Positions 35,801-46,361 of a stretch of DNA of 64,000 bases are shown in pieces. The notes beneath the pieces are model-generated. The model saw only the letters and a list, made by a program, of their open reading frames with translations, searched no databases and was not told the DNA's origin. Source of the DNA: Gymnopus androsaceus JB14 (Eukaryota; Basidiomycota; Agaricomycetes; Agaricales; Omphalotaceae); contig ML769383.1 in the NCBI GenBank assembly GCA_009733575.1, positions 62,001-126,000 on the forward strand. Reading direction: 5' to 3'. Made by a program: the position numbers and the translations under genes. The first letter of the stretch is position 1. Each line of letters begins with the position of its first letter.

Positions 35801-36881
35801 AGATGCTGGATATTCTTCATGACACCGTACATTGTTCTGCAAAACAGGACCTCATCCTCCTGTATAAGATCCTCGTCAGAAAAGCCTTAGGCAAATAATT
35901 GCAGGTATACGCACATTATACATCGTAATAACAATAAACAGTTCCGTCGTCCTATGCATTTCGACTTGCCTAAGGGAAAACCCTTGTGCAGAAAAATCAT
36001 CTGGATTACACGTCACCGCTGTATATCGAGTCTGCATCATCTCCCGATCTCCCGTACGTGGTAGAACCAGGTTTGGAGGAACAGGAAGGTCAATTACCTA
36101 CCCCAGATGTGTGAGATTGGCGTCAAGGATATCACTTTGGCTTCGCACTCACCAAGTTCCCGCGAGTCAATTGCACTCGCTTTTTCATATTATGGCGACG
36201 AGTGACTCGGCCGCTTGGAGCAGGACCAAAATGACGCGTCTCGACAGGCGTGATGGGCTCAGTGGCAGTCGGAGTCGGCAGTGATGGGTATGCATACTGA
36301 GAGTGGGGTGAATAGCTATTATGCATGCCAAACTTTTCGGGGTCGTATTGTCCTGATTCTGGGTAATCGTTGCCAGTGTAGTGGTAGCTATCGTTTCCGA
36401 CAACATAATAGTCTTCGTCTTCAGCTGCGGGAGTTGGAGAACGGGAGCGAGGGGGAATGTTTCGAAGACCGGTAGCAGAAGAATAAGCGGAAGCCTCTGC
36501 ATCATACTGGAAATGATTCATGCCGACGGGAGCATAGGAATGAGCTGAGCCTGGATCTGAAGCGTATTCTGGATAAGAGTAATATTCTTCTGACACAGAA
36601 TGATTATATGACTGCGGTTGTCCATAGGAAGAAAGGGTAGAAGGATTACTCTGAGTGTATACTGTCGAATGCTCGTCGATATGGAGAGTCAGCGTTTCTC
36701 CACTGTGAATCGGCTCCAGGTATTGGCCTGGCTGATATCTGGGATATGAATTCGAATGCTCCAAAGAATGGTAACTTTCTTGTGTAGGGTAAGAGGGACT
36801 GTATTCGTCGGTGATATCATCGGAATCGTCGTAAGAAGAGCTGGAGTTGTGGTCGTAAGAATCAAGTCTATGGAAGGCCAT
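32845..36881 (-). CDS. Chitin synthase, class I-III type
   Basis: Membrane processive glycosyltransferase that polymerises UDP-GlcNAc into chitin. The start at 36881 opens a disordered Ser/Tyr/Pro-rich N-terminus of about 230 residues ending in [17 protein letters not shown]. The catalytic region has [31 protein letters not shown], then [14 protein letters not shown] (EDR motif) split by an intron, and [18 protein letters not shown] with the QRRRW signature. Multiple transmembrane segments follow, ending [16 protein letters not shown]. More than a dozen introns interrupt it; small exons around 33500-34250 were only partly followed. The DVGTRPG and N-terminal domain favour division 1 (classes I-III). 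The start codon overlaps an ATG on the other strand. Confidence 0.92.
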
Positions 36882-37047
36882 GACAGAAGAAGAAAGAAGT
36901 TCAACGACGCGTCAATATCATGTGTTCGCGCCCAAATTTAGGCGCTCTAATCTCTATCAAACTTTATTAGTGCTTAAAATTAAAGCCTCGAGGCTTGTTA
37001 AAGATGTACGCGTGTACCTTCAAGGACAACTGCTGGCTCTTTACACT
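36882..37047. promoter_or_regulatory. Divergent control region, chitin synthase and Smr gene
   Basis: This 166 bp stretch holds ACGCGT boxes at 36907-36912 and 37008-37013 and a perfect 14 bp palindrome AAGCCTCGAGGCTT at 36983-36996. If the Smr gene starts at 36880 instead, this would be coding. Regulatory roles are inferred. Confidence 0.4.
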
Positions 37048-38721
37048 ATGGTCCAAATCTTCCTCACTATGATTTTTGGAGTGGTACTGCGTTTTGTTCT
37101 TGCACCGACTCAAACCCAGGGGAGGCTTTATCCAGCCATCTTGGGCTTCTGGGAGGGCGCTTGCTTGCGGTACTTGACTAATCAACTCCCTTCTAGCAAT
37201 GTGGATCCATTTCTTTCCTATGCTGTTCGACTATGTATCGACTTCTTCATTACTGATAGCTTCGCCCAAGTTCTCACCATTGTACTTTGGACCTTCTTGG
37301 GCGCTCTTGCACTAGAAGGAGTCGAATCAGGAAACTCGGAGACGGCAAATCGGCCTGTTGCAATGCAGGATGGTGCTGGAACATCATTCACAAAGATCCG
37401 CACTGTATCTGTATCTCCTTTTTTCTCCCCATCTACTTCCCCCAGTGCAGAGATTAGTTCTTCGCCTGTCTTCTCGCCAATAGGAGCTTTGGCGAATACA
37501 ACGGAAGATGTTTATCTAGCGCCTTCCTCTCCGCTTCCAGCGACAACTACAGATATTCCGACACCTCCGGTTCTTCCCGCTCTTCCTTCTGAACCATCAG
37601 AGGCACGGAGCCCCGAGACATACCGGTCCTACACGCTTCCTCCTCCTCCTCCTGCTCTCGTAGGAGAACCGAGCACCTTGAATGAGCGCGAAGTACATAT
37701 TCCCTTGATTTTTCCCAACGTCCCCAACATCCCTATCCTTGTGATAGAAAGAGAAGAACCCTTCCAGGATGAGCTGCAAACTCCGTTACGGGAGGCCGAC
37801 GCGCCCCTTGCTGACGACGATTATGACGACGAATTGCAGACTCCCCTTGCCTTACCCATAACTAACGTTGGATTCGATGACTTAAATGAGTCTAGGGATC
37901 TCGTTTTAGGACCTTCTATGCTCCTAGGATCTGATGATCCTCCTCTACCCATGCGCATGCTGTCTCCCGCCCCTGTCCCTGTCCCTCTTCCTGTTGCCGC
38001 CCCGCTTCAGTCCTCTCTACTCGAAACACCGCTGTCCACCCTTCATGCACTGTCTGAAGCTTCCTCTTCATCAGTTTCCCCTCCTGAAAGTGTGCTATCT
38101 GCCACATCCCCCACGCATATGTATGCGCGTGCAGATGAACTGCGTAAACAAGCATGGAAGGAAGACCGTGCTAAGACGCAGCTTGAGCTAGACCTCGCCA
38201 AGGCAAGGACACAAGGCCGGACTAAAGACGTGTTCATCTTGTTGGGTGAGATCAAAGCTGCTCAAACGAGAATCGACCGTTTGCACATGCGCGCTAAAAG
38301 AAGATACTTTCGCGGTAAGCCTTGTGTGGACTCCTCATTCCGCATTGCAATGACTGACTATTAGCCTTCCAGCTCGAAACAAGTCAGATTCCAACACGCT
38401 CCAAATTGACGTCCACGGTCTCCTTGTAGGAGAAGCCGTTGAGGAGACTGAAGAGGCATTCCGCGAGGTACTACGAAGGGGCCACCGGTTTTTACGTGTC
38501 ATTGTAGGCAGAGGCAACCATTCACGCGATCGTATGCCGAAATTGAAACCAGCGATTCTGCAAAACATGCAACAGTTGAGTTCTATTCTTACCTTTTTTT
38601 ACCGTGAACTATGGCTAGGTCTTGAGAGGACTGGCGGTACTAACTGAAGTTTGCTAGGCATGGTTTCAAATGTACTGTGGACTTTAATAATCCTGGTGTA
38701 ATCATTCTGGAGGCCTCGTGA
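37048..38721 (+). CDS. Smr-domain protein with N-terminal membrane segments
   Basis: The first exon encodes hydrophobic segments (QIFLTMIFGVVLRFVL and VLTIVLWTFLGALALE) then a long Pro/Ser-rich linker. From about 38110 it has the DUF1771-like helix YARADELRKQAWKEDRAKTQ, then the Smr domain: LQIDVHGLLVGEAVEETEEA and LRVIVGRGNHSRDRMPKLKP. An intron at 38575-38657, in phase, gives the final exon HGFKCTVDFNNPGVIIL, completing the Smr fold and ending at 38721. Smr domains bind or nick nucleic acid. The ATG at 36880 is also in frame, but would overlap the chitin synthase start codon; 37048 immediately precedes the first hydrophobic segment and is preferred. Function in fungi is unknown. Confidence 0.8.
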
Positions 38722-38977
38722 AGCATTATTGGAATGCATTTTACTAAGTGGAGTTTATGTACTACCTTTCCTGTACCGGTGAATATGTACTGAAAATCGT
38801 GGTGATGAGTTTCTATAGCCGCCGCCGCTACTGAAATAGCTAGAACAGTCCCCTCTCTGTCACTTGAGGCGAAGCATTGCACGACTGAACACAATGAACG
38901 CTCTGACGGAACTCTGCCTATTGACCAGATTTTCATTGCAGGACTGATTACTAGCGCCTGACTAGAACCCATATCAA

Positions 38978-39005
38978 GGTACTGCGATAATGGTACTGCG
39001 ATAAT
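38978..39005. repeat. Perfect 14 bp tandem direct repeat
   Basis: The unit GGTACTGCGATAAT occurs twice in immediate succession (38978-38991 and 38992-39005), in non-coding sequence. Confidence 0.85.
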
Positions 39006-39404
39006 TTAAGCCAACATCTGAGCTGTCCGCCATCCGAACATTAGCTTGTGGTTTTACAGGTCCTGTCTCTTCTGAGTCTTCAACGCCCTTCCAGGCCCTT
39101 CCTCATCAGTAAATCAACAAGGAGCCATGTGCTTGTACTTATATATATATATTACTTACTGCGTGGCGATGCCGCGTTCTTTATTTGTTCTCTACCGCTT
39201 TTGTGCGTGGGTTCCCAGATTAGGAACAGGATCGCTAGTAGTCAAACTGACTAAAAAAAGCTATGAGCTCTTATGTACAACCAGAGCTTTAAAAGGTAGA
39301 CCATCTCGCCATAGTCTTCCAATCTTTCCCCTCATCGAACTTCCAGCACCTTGTGTTTATCCATCAAGCATCTATCAGACTATCGCCGACTCGAGTAAGC
39401 GAGA

Positions 39405-39906
39405 ATGTACGCCACATTTCCTTCCATTTCTTTTCTTGCATTGACTCTCTTCTTCATAAAGGTCGTTCATGTAAGTGATCCTCCTCGACATCAATCTTTT
39501 GCACTCAAACAACAATCGCATCGGTAGCTGTACTCCCATAAACTACTACATACCTCCTTGCGCGACTCCATTTGATAGACCTACATCATGCGATCGCGGT
39601 TTTTGGACTGGCCGTCCTGTCACTGATACGACCCCGCCTGCTGTGCCTGCACCGGGGCCCCGAGTATGCCTTCGCTCCAACAAGAAGTCGAAGACTCCGT
39701 CTACACCACAGTATGTCGCTCCAGTACGCCCTGACAACACATACGTGTGGTACCCTCCGCAATGGTCCCCATCCTGGGTGGCCACGCCAGTGTACGCGAG
39801 TCCTGCTGTGTACGCCACTCCACTCCCAACCGTGTACACTACGCCCGTTCCTGCTGTGGTCTCGTTGCCTGCGCCGCAATGGTCATGGTCACCTTGTTGT
39901 TGGTAA
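39405..39906 (+). CDS. Possible small secreted Tyr/Pro-rich protein (model incomplete)
   Basis: The ATG at 39405 opens a signal-peptide-like exon (MYATFPSISFLALTLFFIKV) ending at a consensus GTAAGT donor at 39471; an acceptor TAG ends at 39527. The following sequence to 39906 is open in a frame giving a start with CTPINYYIPPC, then Tyr-Pro motifs such as PVYASPAVYATPLPTVYTTP, and a C-terminus SWSPCCW. However, splicing the two gives the wrong phase by one base, so no clean protein can be built. It may be a small secreted protein gene carrying a one-base insertion, or the two parts may be unrelated. No family is recognised. A TATA-like TTTAAAAG lies near 39289. Confidence 0.35.
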
Positions 39907-40201
39907 AGAAAGGATGGAAAGATGAGAACGAAGGATGTCGATGAATGTTTATACACAGAAACAATACCTGAACAGAACTATACCGTACCACTGATTTCTT
40001 GCCACCAAATCCGACTGCACAAACAGAGAGATGAACGATTTCACGATGATACCATGTATACATAAATTTAGGTTAACTCTGCTCCATTGCAGATGCAAAT
40101 ACTTAACAAGCAATTCCTACTTGACAAAGGACGATCTAAATCTGGTCATTGAAACAGACATTGAGAACGATAAATGGGATAAGAACACAGTGGTCCAAAC
40201 C

Positions 40202-41283
40202 TCATCTCTCCCGCTTGCCTCGGCTACCACTCCCTGCAGCAACTTTTCGCTTGCGGAACAGGCTGGGACCAGGTTCCACTTCATCAACTAATAATGAAGG
40301 CTTTGGTTCATCCATTTCCACCTTGACTTTTTCCCCTTTCATCCACAGATGGAACCTCCGGATTATCATTAGAGACTCCCTGAGAATACGATGTACCCTT
40401 AGTCACAGAGACAGGGCTCTCGGGAGTCTCGGAAGGCGCAATCACTTCATCGACGGTGACCCTCGGTTCAGGACGGGCCTCAGAAGGACGTTTCAACTGT
40501 AACGGAGTCCACTTTAGCTTCTCGCTTGCCGACACATCTGGCGTACGTTCCGCAGTATGACCCAAAGAGCTCTGCTCCTCTTCCTCCTTTACTTCTTTTT
40601 TCTTCGACTTCAACTTGATCACTCCAGGATCGTATATTTCACCTAAGCCTGTTCCTAGTGTTTTCTTCCGCAGCTTGAAACTTCGCGCATCATCCTGATT
40701 TTCCTCTGCGGGTCGTTTCAGTGACTGCTCGCTATCTAAAAGTGGTGTAGCAGCACCATCTACTTCTCCGGAAGTAGATGAGGCCTCGACAACTTGCCAA
40801 TCTCCTGCGACACCCTGAGTCGAACGACGAGCTGCCTCAGCAGCTAAACGTTCTGCATCAGGATCTGTAAATCCAAGTGAAGCAGCAGTAGAGTAGTTGG
40901 TAAATGGATTTGAAGGTTTTGGAAGAGGTTTCTGAGAATGTTTGGAGGAGGAAGCTTCAGCAGAAGAGGAGCTTGCTTTCGCTCGACCGGCCCCGACGTC
41001 TTGAGAGAATGCAGCTTGGGCAGCCTAGAAAATAGAATGAGGCCATGTGGATATCAAGAAGATAATAACACACCAATTCTACCCTTGCCATTTCTCGTTT
41101 TTCTTCCTCCAAATCCTTCTTTCGCTTCTCCCCATCTTTATACAGACCTCGAATGAATCTCTCCCTATTTCCTTTGTGTCGAAGTCCATTTTCGTGATGT
41201 TGGCGCGAGGGTACATCATCAGCGATGTAAATCTCGCAGTATTTGCAGAAATATTTCTTCTTGGACACCCAGTATTCGCTCAT
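40202..41283 (-). CDS. Matrin-type zinc-finger protein, WBP4-like
   Basis: The N-terminus MSEYWVSKKKYFCKYCEIYI plus a His pair in RQHHENGLRHKGN forms a U1/matrin-type C2H2 finger as in WBP4/FBP21, a spliceosomal B-complex component. A helix rich in Glu, Lys and Arg follows, then a disordered region. An intron near 41023-41070 separates the first exon. A second, 40336-40396 (61 bp, in phase), leads to a basic C-terminal motif PSLFRKRKVAAGSGSRG and the TGA at 40202. Without removing that intron the frame stops at 40308 after GGNG, so intron retention would delete the basic tail. No WW domain is seen, unlike animal WBP4. Role in splicing is inferred from the finger. Confidence 0.78.
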
Positions 41284-41465
41284 GGTTAACCTTAGGTGCC
41301 GAACTAGCGCCGGGATATCAATTGATTTGATCTTGTGGCAAACTTTTTCACAAGTCAACTGTCACTCCATTCAGACGGTTCAGACGGGGCTATTGCGGGG
41401 CTAGCATGGGTTTACTGAACTTCTTCTTCTCTTCCATGACCTAGCCCCGGATCCTGAACACTGAA

Positions 41466-43539
41466 ATGTCAAGAGTCTCTGACCTTGAAACAGTCTCAAA
41501 GGAAAATGCATCGAATGAATTCAAAGAAGAGTCGCCGATAGAGGCTGGGATGACATCGCCCCCACACGTCCATAATGAGCTTCCTTATCGACTCTACAAG
41601 CGTAGGTTCCTAGGTTTGCTAGGGATGGTATGTTTCATTGTTTTTTGTTCGACCTTGATGAGTATATCAACTATATGCGCAGGTCATTCTCAACATCGTA
41701 GCCGGATTGTCATGGCCTTGGTTCGGACCTATCGCGAACAATAGTAAGTTTCTCCCTCTGTTTCTCGAGCAATAATCTAACCGCTATGCTTCTGCAGTGG
41801 TTTCAGATTTCGATATCACATTAAACGAAGTCAGTTGGCTGGGAACCATTGAGGCTTGCATTTACCTTCCAATGGCGTTATCCATCCCCTACCTTTACTC
41901 TCGCTTTGGGCTGCGAAGATGCGTGCGTTGTCCAAACATATCTGTTTTTCTCATGGTAAACCAGCAATTTCAGTGTGATATTGGAGCGATAGCCTTGGTT
42001 CTATCCGCGTGGATTCGCTATGCGGGCACAGTCAAATCACTGTCTTCTAAATCCGCGTATACTCTCCTCATGTTTGGTCAGGTAATCTTCCAGCAAGCAA
42101 TAATGCACACTAAAGATCTGAACTTCTCTTATCTAGTGTTTTGCCGGTGTCGCTCAGCCCGTGTATCAGGTTTTAGGTCCTAAATATTCTGAAAACTGGT
42201 TCAATCTGCAGGGCCGTACTACGGCCACCATGATTGTGGCGATTGGTATGACTGCATTGCTTGTTGATTCTTATAGTCATTCTTACACTTGATTTGTAGC
42301 AAATCCAATCGGAAGTGCCATCGGACAACTCTTGAGTCCTTTGGTCGGAGATAGTAGACAATCTGTTAATGCTTTTGTCTCTCTGTCTTTTCTCGAAACT
42401 TACCTTGTCCCCTCAGATCCTTGTGCTCGCCATCGTATCAACAGCAGTCGTACCGTTCATCCTACTAATCCATTCACAACCACCCATACCCCCGAGTGAG
42501 TGTATCAACTCTTTTACACGAAAATGAGATTTACTCGGAACAGCTTATGCTGCCTCAACGCCTTCGGCACCCTTTGGAGTCCTTGCTCGAGATATCTTAC
42601 TACCCAAGCGGTCACACGAGTCCAAGATGTCCGGCCGACAACGCTTGGACTTTGTGATTATAGCCTGGATTTTCGGCGTCTTAGTTGCTGCGTATGTCAA
42701 AGCCATCTCCTCACAGAAAAGAATGATAATTCTTATGACGTTGTAGGACCAATACGTTTTCGATTCTGACTGCACAAATCATGGTGAATAATTTTTATTG
42801 CTCTTCTTCCTTTGTATACTGATATCTCACCGTAAAGCAACCTGTTGGATATTCCGACGACGTCAGTGGTTTCATGGGGGTAAGTATGTCTTGCGGAGGT
42901 TCAACAAATAGAACTTAGTTCCTTGCTAGGCCTGTTTACTGCTTACAGGACTTGTCGCTGCAATAGTCACGGCACCGCTCTTCGATCGAGTGTTTACAAA
43001 ACACCTTGCGATAACGGGCAAGATATTACTGCCAATTCTCGGAGGGGCATGGTTATCGCTGATATGGGCAGGTCAGATTGCCGCCATATTCATCTATTTC
43101 TTCTGATTGACTAACATTCTTGCAGTTAAACCGCACAATACCGGTGGCTTGTTCGCCATAATGACCATCTTGGGTGTCACTTCGGTCACCATGCTTCCAG
43201 TAGGCCTCGAACTTGCCTCTGATTTGTCTCGGAACGCTGAAGGGAGCTCGGCTATTTTATGGTTCATGTGCGCCCAAACGTTTCTAATCTCTTTGAAACC
43301 AGATGTTGATGTTAATTACCAGGGGAAATTTGTTGAACATTGTCTTTGTGCTCGCGGTGGATGCTCTCCGTGCAGGTCCGAATGCGGAACCTCCTTTGAA
43401 TATGCGTCGAGGGCTGATTTTCAACGGGGCTTTTGTTTTGGCTTCAGTTTTGCTTGTATTGTTAATAAAGGGAGAACAGGTTAGGAAGACATTGGATGAA
43501 GAAAAGCTAGCTGAAGCCAGAGCTGTAGTAACTGGATGA
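41466..43539 (+). CDS. MFS transporter, SLC49 (FLVCR/DIRC2)-like
   Basis: A polytopic membrane protein with about twelve hydrophobic segments. The N-terminal cytosolic stretch leads to YKRRFLGLLGM and an intron, then VILNIVAGLSWPWFGPIANN, matching the start of the SLC49 family, which includes heme and other exporters in animals. Further segments include WLGTIEACIYLPMALSIPYL, FAGVAQPVYQVLGPKYSENW, TTATMIVAI, NPIGSAIGQLLSPLVGD, and a C-terminal ANVVFV-like helix (LLNIVFVLAVDALR). About ten short introns split it. Start and stop are supported by frame and position. In fungi substrates of this group are not known to me. It faces TRM11 tail to tail with 22 bp between the stops. Confidence 0.85.
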
Positions 43540-43561
43540 TACCAATGTGTACTATATGATT

Positions 43562-45381
43562 CTAAGGTTCTGTCTCGACTTTCTTGAATCCCTGGAAATA
43601 TTTTTCACGGAAATCTCGGTGCGCTGGGATGTGGATTTCTCCCACTTCTTCTTGGGCGCAGAAATTCGGCGGTAAATATTTTCTGGATGTAACTTTGCGG
43701 ATGGTAACCAACTGAGATGTCAATAAGCATGAATCGAGTCCCTATTAGAAAGTACTTACTCTTCGCCCCCAGGTCCCGAAATCCTGGAGGGAGTTTGCTA
43801 TGACCTCCATTCCATCACAAAGCATGGTGTAAATATCCACCTCCTCATACTGATCTGTAACGGTTGGTAGAAAGAATACTAGGCGTCCTCCGGGTTTTAA
43901 CAGATATCGAGCAAGTAGGACCAGGTCCACAGCTAGATTTGATAATTCATAAGGCCTTGTAGGAGGGATGTACGGCTGATCGTCACTGTCAAAAGTTAAC
44001 AAACTGACCATAGAGAACTTGATCAGACATACGGTCTTGGATTTATACGATGCTCGTGGTATAACGTTAATCTATCCGCGTCAAGCTCTTTCTTGCGTCC
44101 AAGGCGCTTGGCCCCTGCGCGCACTCCATCTAAAATAGGCCTTGTGAGTATCTATACGCGATATGACTCAAACAACTTGCATGGTGGATCTGTCACGATC
44201 GCGTCGAATAATTCCCCGCAACGCCATGGATTGTTAGTGACATCAAAAGTGCAAATATCTATCATTCGCGATGATACACCGTACTGGGAAGCTGCGCGGA
44301 AAACACCCGGCGTGGCTCCTGTAGCCATTTGTAAACATCTCCCAAAAAAAGCTACTTGTCGAAAAAAACCTACCTTTTCCCCTCATCTGTCGACCATCGA
44401 TATCTGAGCCCATCACTTGAGCGCCAAAGTATGCTACAGGCTGCACAAGTGAGGATGGGCGTCTCAGAAGGTACCAGACTTACATATGCCATGCTTCCAG
44501 TGCCCATGAATGGGTCGTATATCAGTTTTCCAGGGGATGCCTAGAGAAATTTATTCGCTTCAGTGCCTAATAAGTATGAAATAGCCTACCAATGTCTGGT
44601 TAGCCATTAGCAATGATATTTCTGCTTCCATGCTCGTATTTCCATAATACGAACGTTTCTTAACGTCGAATACTTGAATTAACGAGCGAGCAGAGCCTTC
44701 TTCGATCTAACGGCGATTAGATTGAGACATACTTGCGGGTGGAAAATAGTAATTAACGCACCAACCTACCAAAATACACTTGTCGGAAATCGCCATCTCC
44801 TTCGTGTCGTTCTCTAGTCTTGCCGCTACGAGTCTCGTCTACGGGTAGCTATTAGCGAAAGAATGCCTTTAATAATATATACAGACATTCTTCAAAACAA
44901 CCAAGCGTGATCTCGGGGTTCTTCATGTCGATCTTGCCCATGAAATCCATGTAGGAGAAGCTCTCCACTACTTTTTTCTGACGAGATTGGGGGATCGTAT
45001 GGTTGTATGCGGTAACAATAAACTTGAATGATGTTTCAGGAATATAGCGTTCCCATAGCTTGCGCTTTGCACGATTGCAAAGATGTAATTCTTCATAGTT
45101 TTTGCCTTGACCATAAAACTCGTATATTGACCTAAATTTCTTTGATTAATTCAATGCTTGTAATGCAAAGAGAAAGAATGCGCCTACTTGATTAGAATGC
45201 ATCTTTTTGCCAGGAGTCGTGCATGATCTTCGGATTCGAGTCCAATAACCATGTAAGGTCGATAGAGGTCGCGTTCGTCTGGAAGAGAGACTTTGAAATC
45301 ATAAAGCTGTGAAACCGATTCCAGTTCAGGAATACGGAATTCTTGGTGCGCCTGAGCGAATACGACGAGGTATTTTGACAT
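43562..45381 (-). CDS. TRM11: tRNA (guanine-N2-)-methyltransferase TRM11
   Basis: Catalytic subunit which, with Trm112, methylates G10 of tRNA to m2G. The start at 45381 gives MSKYLVVFAQAHQEFRIPEL, the usual TRM11 N-terminus. Later exons have YGQGKNYEELH, SFSYMDFMGKIDM, the SAM-binding segment YDPFMGTGSMAY, MGSDIDGRQMRGKG, and the catalytic DPPYG in AIVTDPPYGVRAGAKR. The C-terminus has PYELSNLAVDLVLLARYLL and GGRLVFFLPT, ending KVETEP at the TAG 43562-43564. Introns are around 50-60 bp. A longer antisense-looking frame 45192-45554 overlapping the 5' end is a shadow. It shares a 132 bp upstream spacer with the SWIM-protein gene. Confidence 0.93.
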
Positions 45382-45513
45382 GGATCAAAGCAAGGATCGA
45401 AGTCCAAGGCGTCAAAAAGCAGGTTTGACTCCTGGGCGTCAATGACTTCCAGAAACTCTCTTCCCATGCTCATCCCAATATACGCGTAGACACTACGATC
45501 GCGGTTCGCGACC
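45382..45513. promoter_or_regulatory. Divergent promoter, TRM11 and SWS1-like gene
   Basis: The 132 bp between the starts hold an ACGCGT box at 45482-45487, 27 bp before the SWS1-like ATG. MBF-type control of that gene is plausible but inferred. Confidence 0.45.
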
Positions 45514-46107
45514 ATGATTCTCCCCTTTGAATTACTCCGTCTCGCCGACACCATTATCGATTCTCTTGACCAAGACTCTGAATCGCACTGTATCAGTCTT
45601 TTTCCTCCTCACCTGAATTCCAGCTACTGATTTAGTTTGACAAAGACTTGACTGAGGACTCTCTGCTTAAACTGCACAATGTTTTTCCTGACACGATACT
45701 CTTGGCAGCACTAGATCTTATCGACCAGCGAAAAGGTTCGTCACGCTCGAAACTGCAAAGGTATCTCCAACTTACTACCTGATTTACAGTTACAGAAAGC
45801 ACGACACCTTGGGGCTTCATCGAGTACGAAGTGCTGGGCTCAAACGCGACCCATATTGTTTATATAACTCTTCCGAAAGCTCTAACGACGAGTTATTGCA
45901 CTTGCCCTGCGTTCAATTTCGCAGTTTTGGAGACGGGTCAAAGCCTCATGGTGGGTCACCTTTTATCTTTGGAATTGGACGTTTCTTATTAGAGCCCAGT
46001 GTAAGCATGTTCTAGCAACAAGACTTGCAGTTCGTCTTGACTTGTGTGTGAAGCAGCAGATTTCGCTGGATTACCTAGCTACTGTGGCTTCTCAGCGTTA
46101 TAAATGA
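45514..46107 (+). CDS. SWS1/ZSWIM7-type SWIM zinc-finger recombination protein
   Basis: Four short exons (45514-45589, 45646-45735, 45790-45950, 46000-46107) give 144 residues, close to human ZSWIM7 (about 140). The N-terminus reads LPFELLRLADTIIDSL, then VFPDTILLAALDLIDQRK, TPWGFIEYEVLGS and the SWIM motif: CTCPAF in SYCTCPAFNFAVLE, then the paired Cys and His in MCKHVLATRLAVRL, giving CxCx(n)CxH. An intron falls between Met and Cys of MCKH. SWS1 forms the Shu complex with a Rad51 paralog and promotes Rad51 filament assembly in homologous recombination. The acceptor of intron 1 was chosen at AAAG (45645), since the TTTAG ten bases upstream would break the frame. No ORF over 70 residues covers it, so it is easily missed. 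Confidence 0.82.
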
Positions 46108-46361
46108 TGCGACCTATGTACTTGACGATGTATAGCGGAAAAATTGCTATCGGTGGGATACAAAGAAAGCTCTATGATCAGTAGCGTTATAGAATGGAAC
46201 GCCAGCTATTACTATGTAGGTATAGTCAGGAAGAATAGAAAAATTATAACAAAGAATCCAACGCATGGAGTGTATACTTGGTATAGGTATACTTAATAGT
46301 TGAAGCATCATAACGATAGAACGGATACAGTGAGATACAAGGGAGGCGATAATCCGGCTCG

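Larger units (their letters stand above)
38722..40201. other. Largely gene-poor stretch with one possible small gene
   Basis: About 1.5 kb between the Smr gene stop and the stop of the antisense zinc-finger gene. It contains a 14 bp direct repeat at 38978-39005 and a possible small secreted Tyr/Pro-rich gene at 39405-39906. A long antisense open frame at 39546-39956 has no family features. Otherwise I see nothing recognisable. Confidence 0.5.

Noticed and set aside
36880..37047. Use of the ATG at 36880 as Smr gene start
   Set aside because: It would overlap the chitin synthase start codon, and the 56 extra residues have no family support; 37048 starts just before the first membrane segment.
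39546..39956. Minus-strand 136-codon frame rich in Gly, Val and Thr
   Set aside because: It mirrors the Tyr/Pro-rich plus-strand frame, so its length follows from composition; no family feature.
45192..45554. Minus-strand open frame of 120 codons upstream of and overlapping TRM11
   Set aside because: TRM11 uses another frame with a clear family start at 45381, and the plus strand here encodes the start of the SWS1-like gene.
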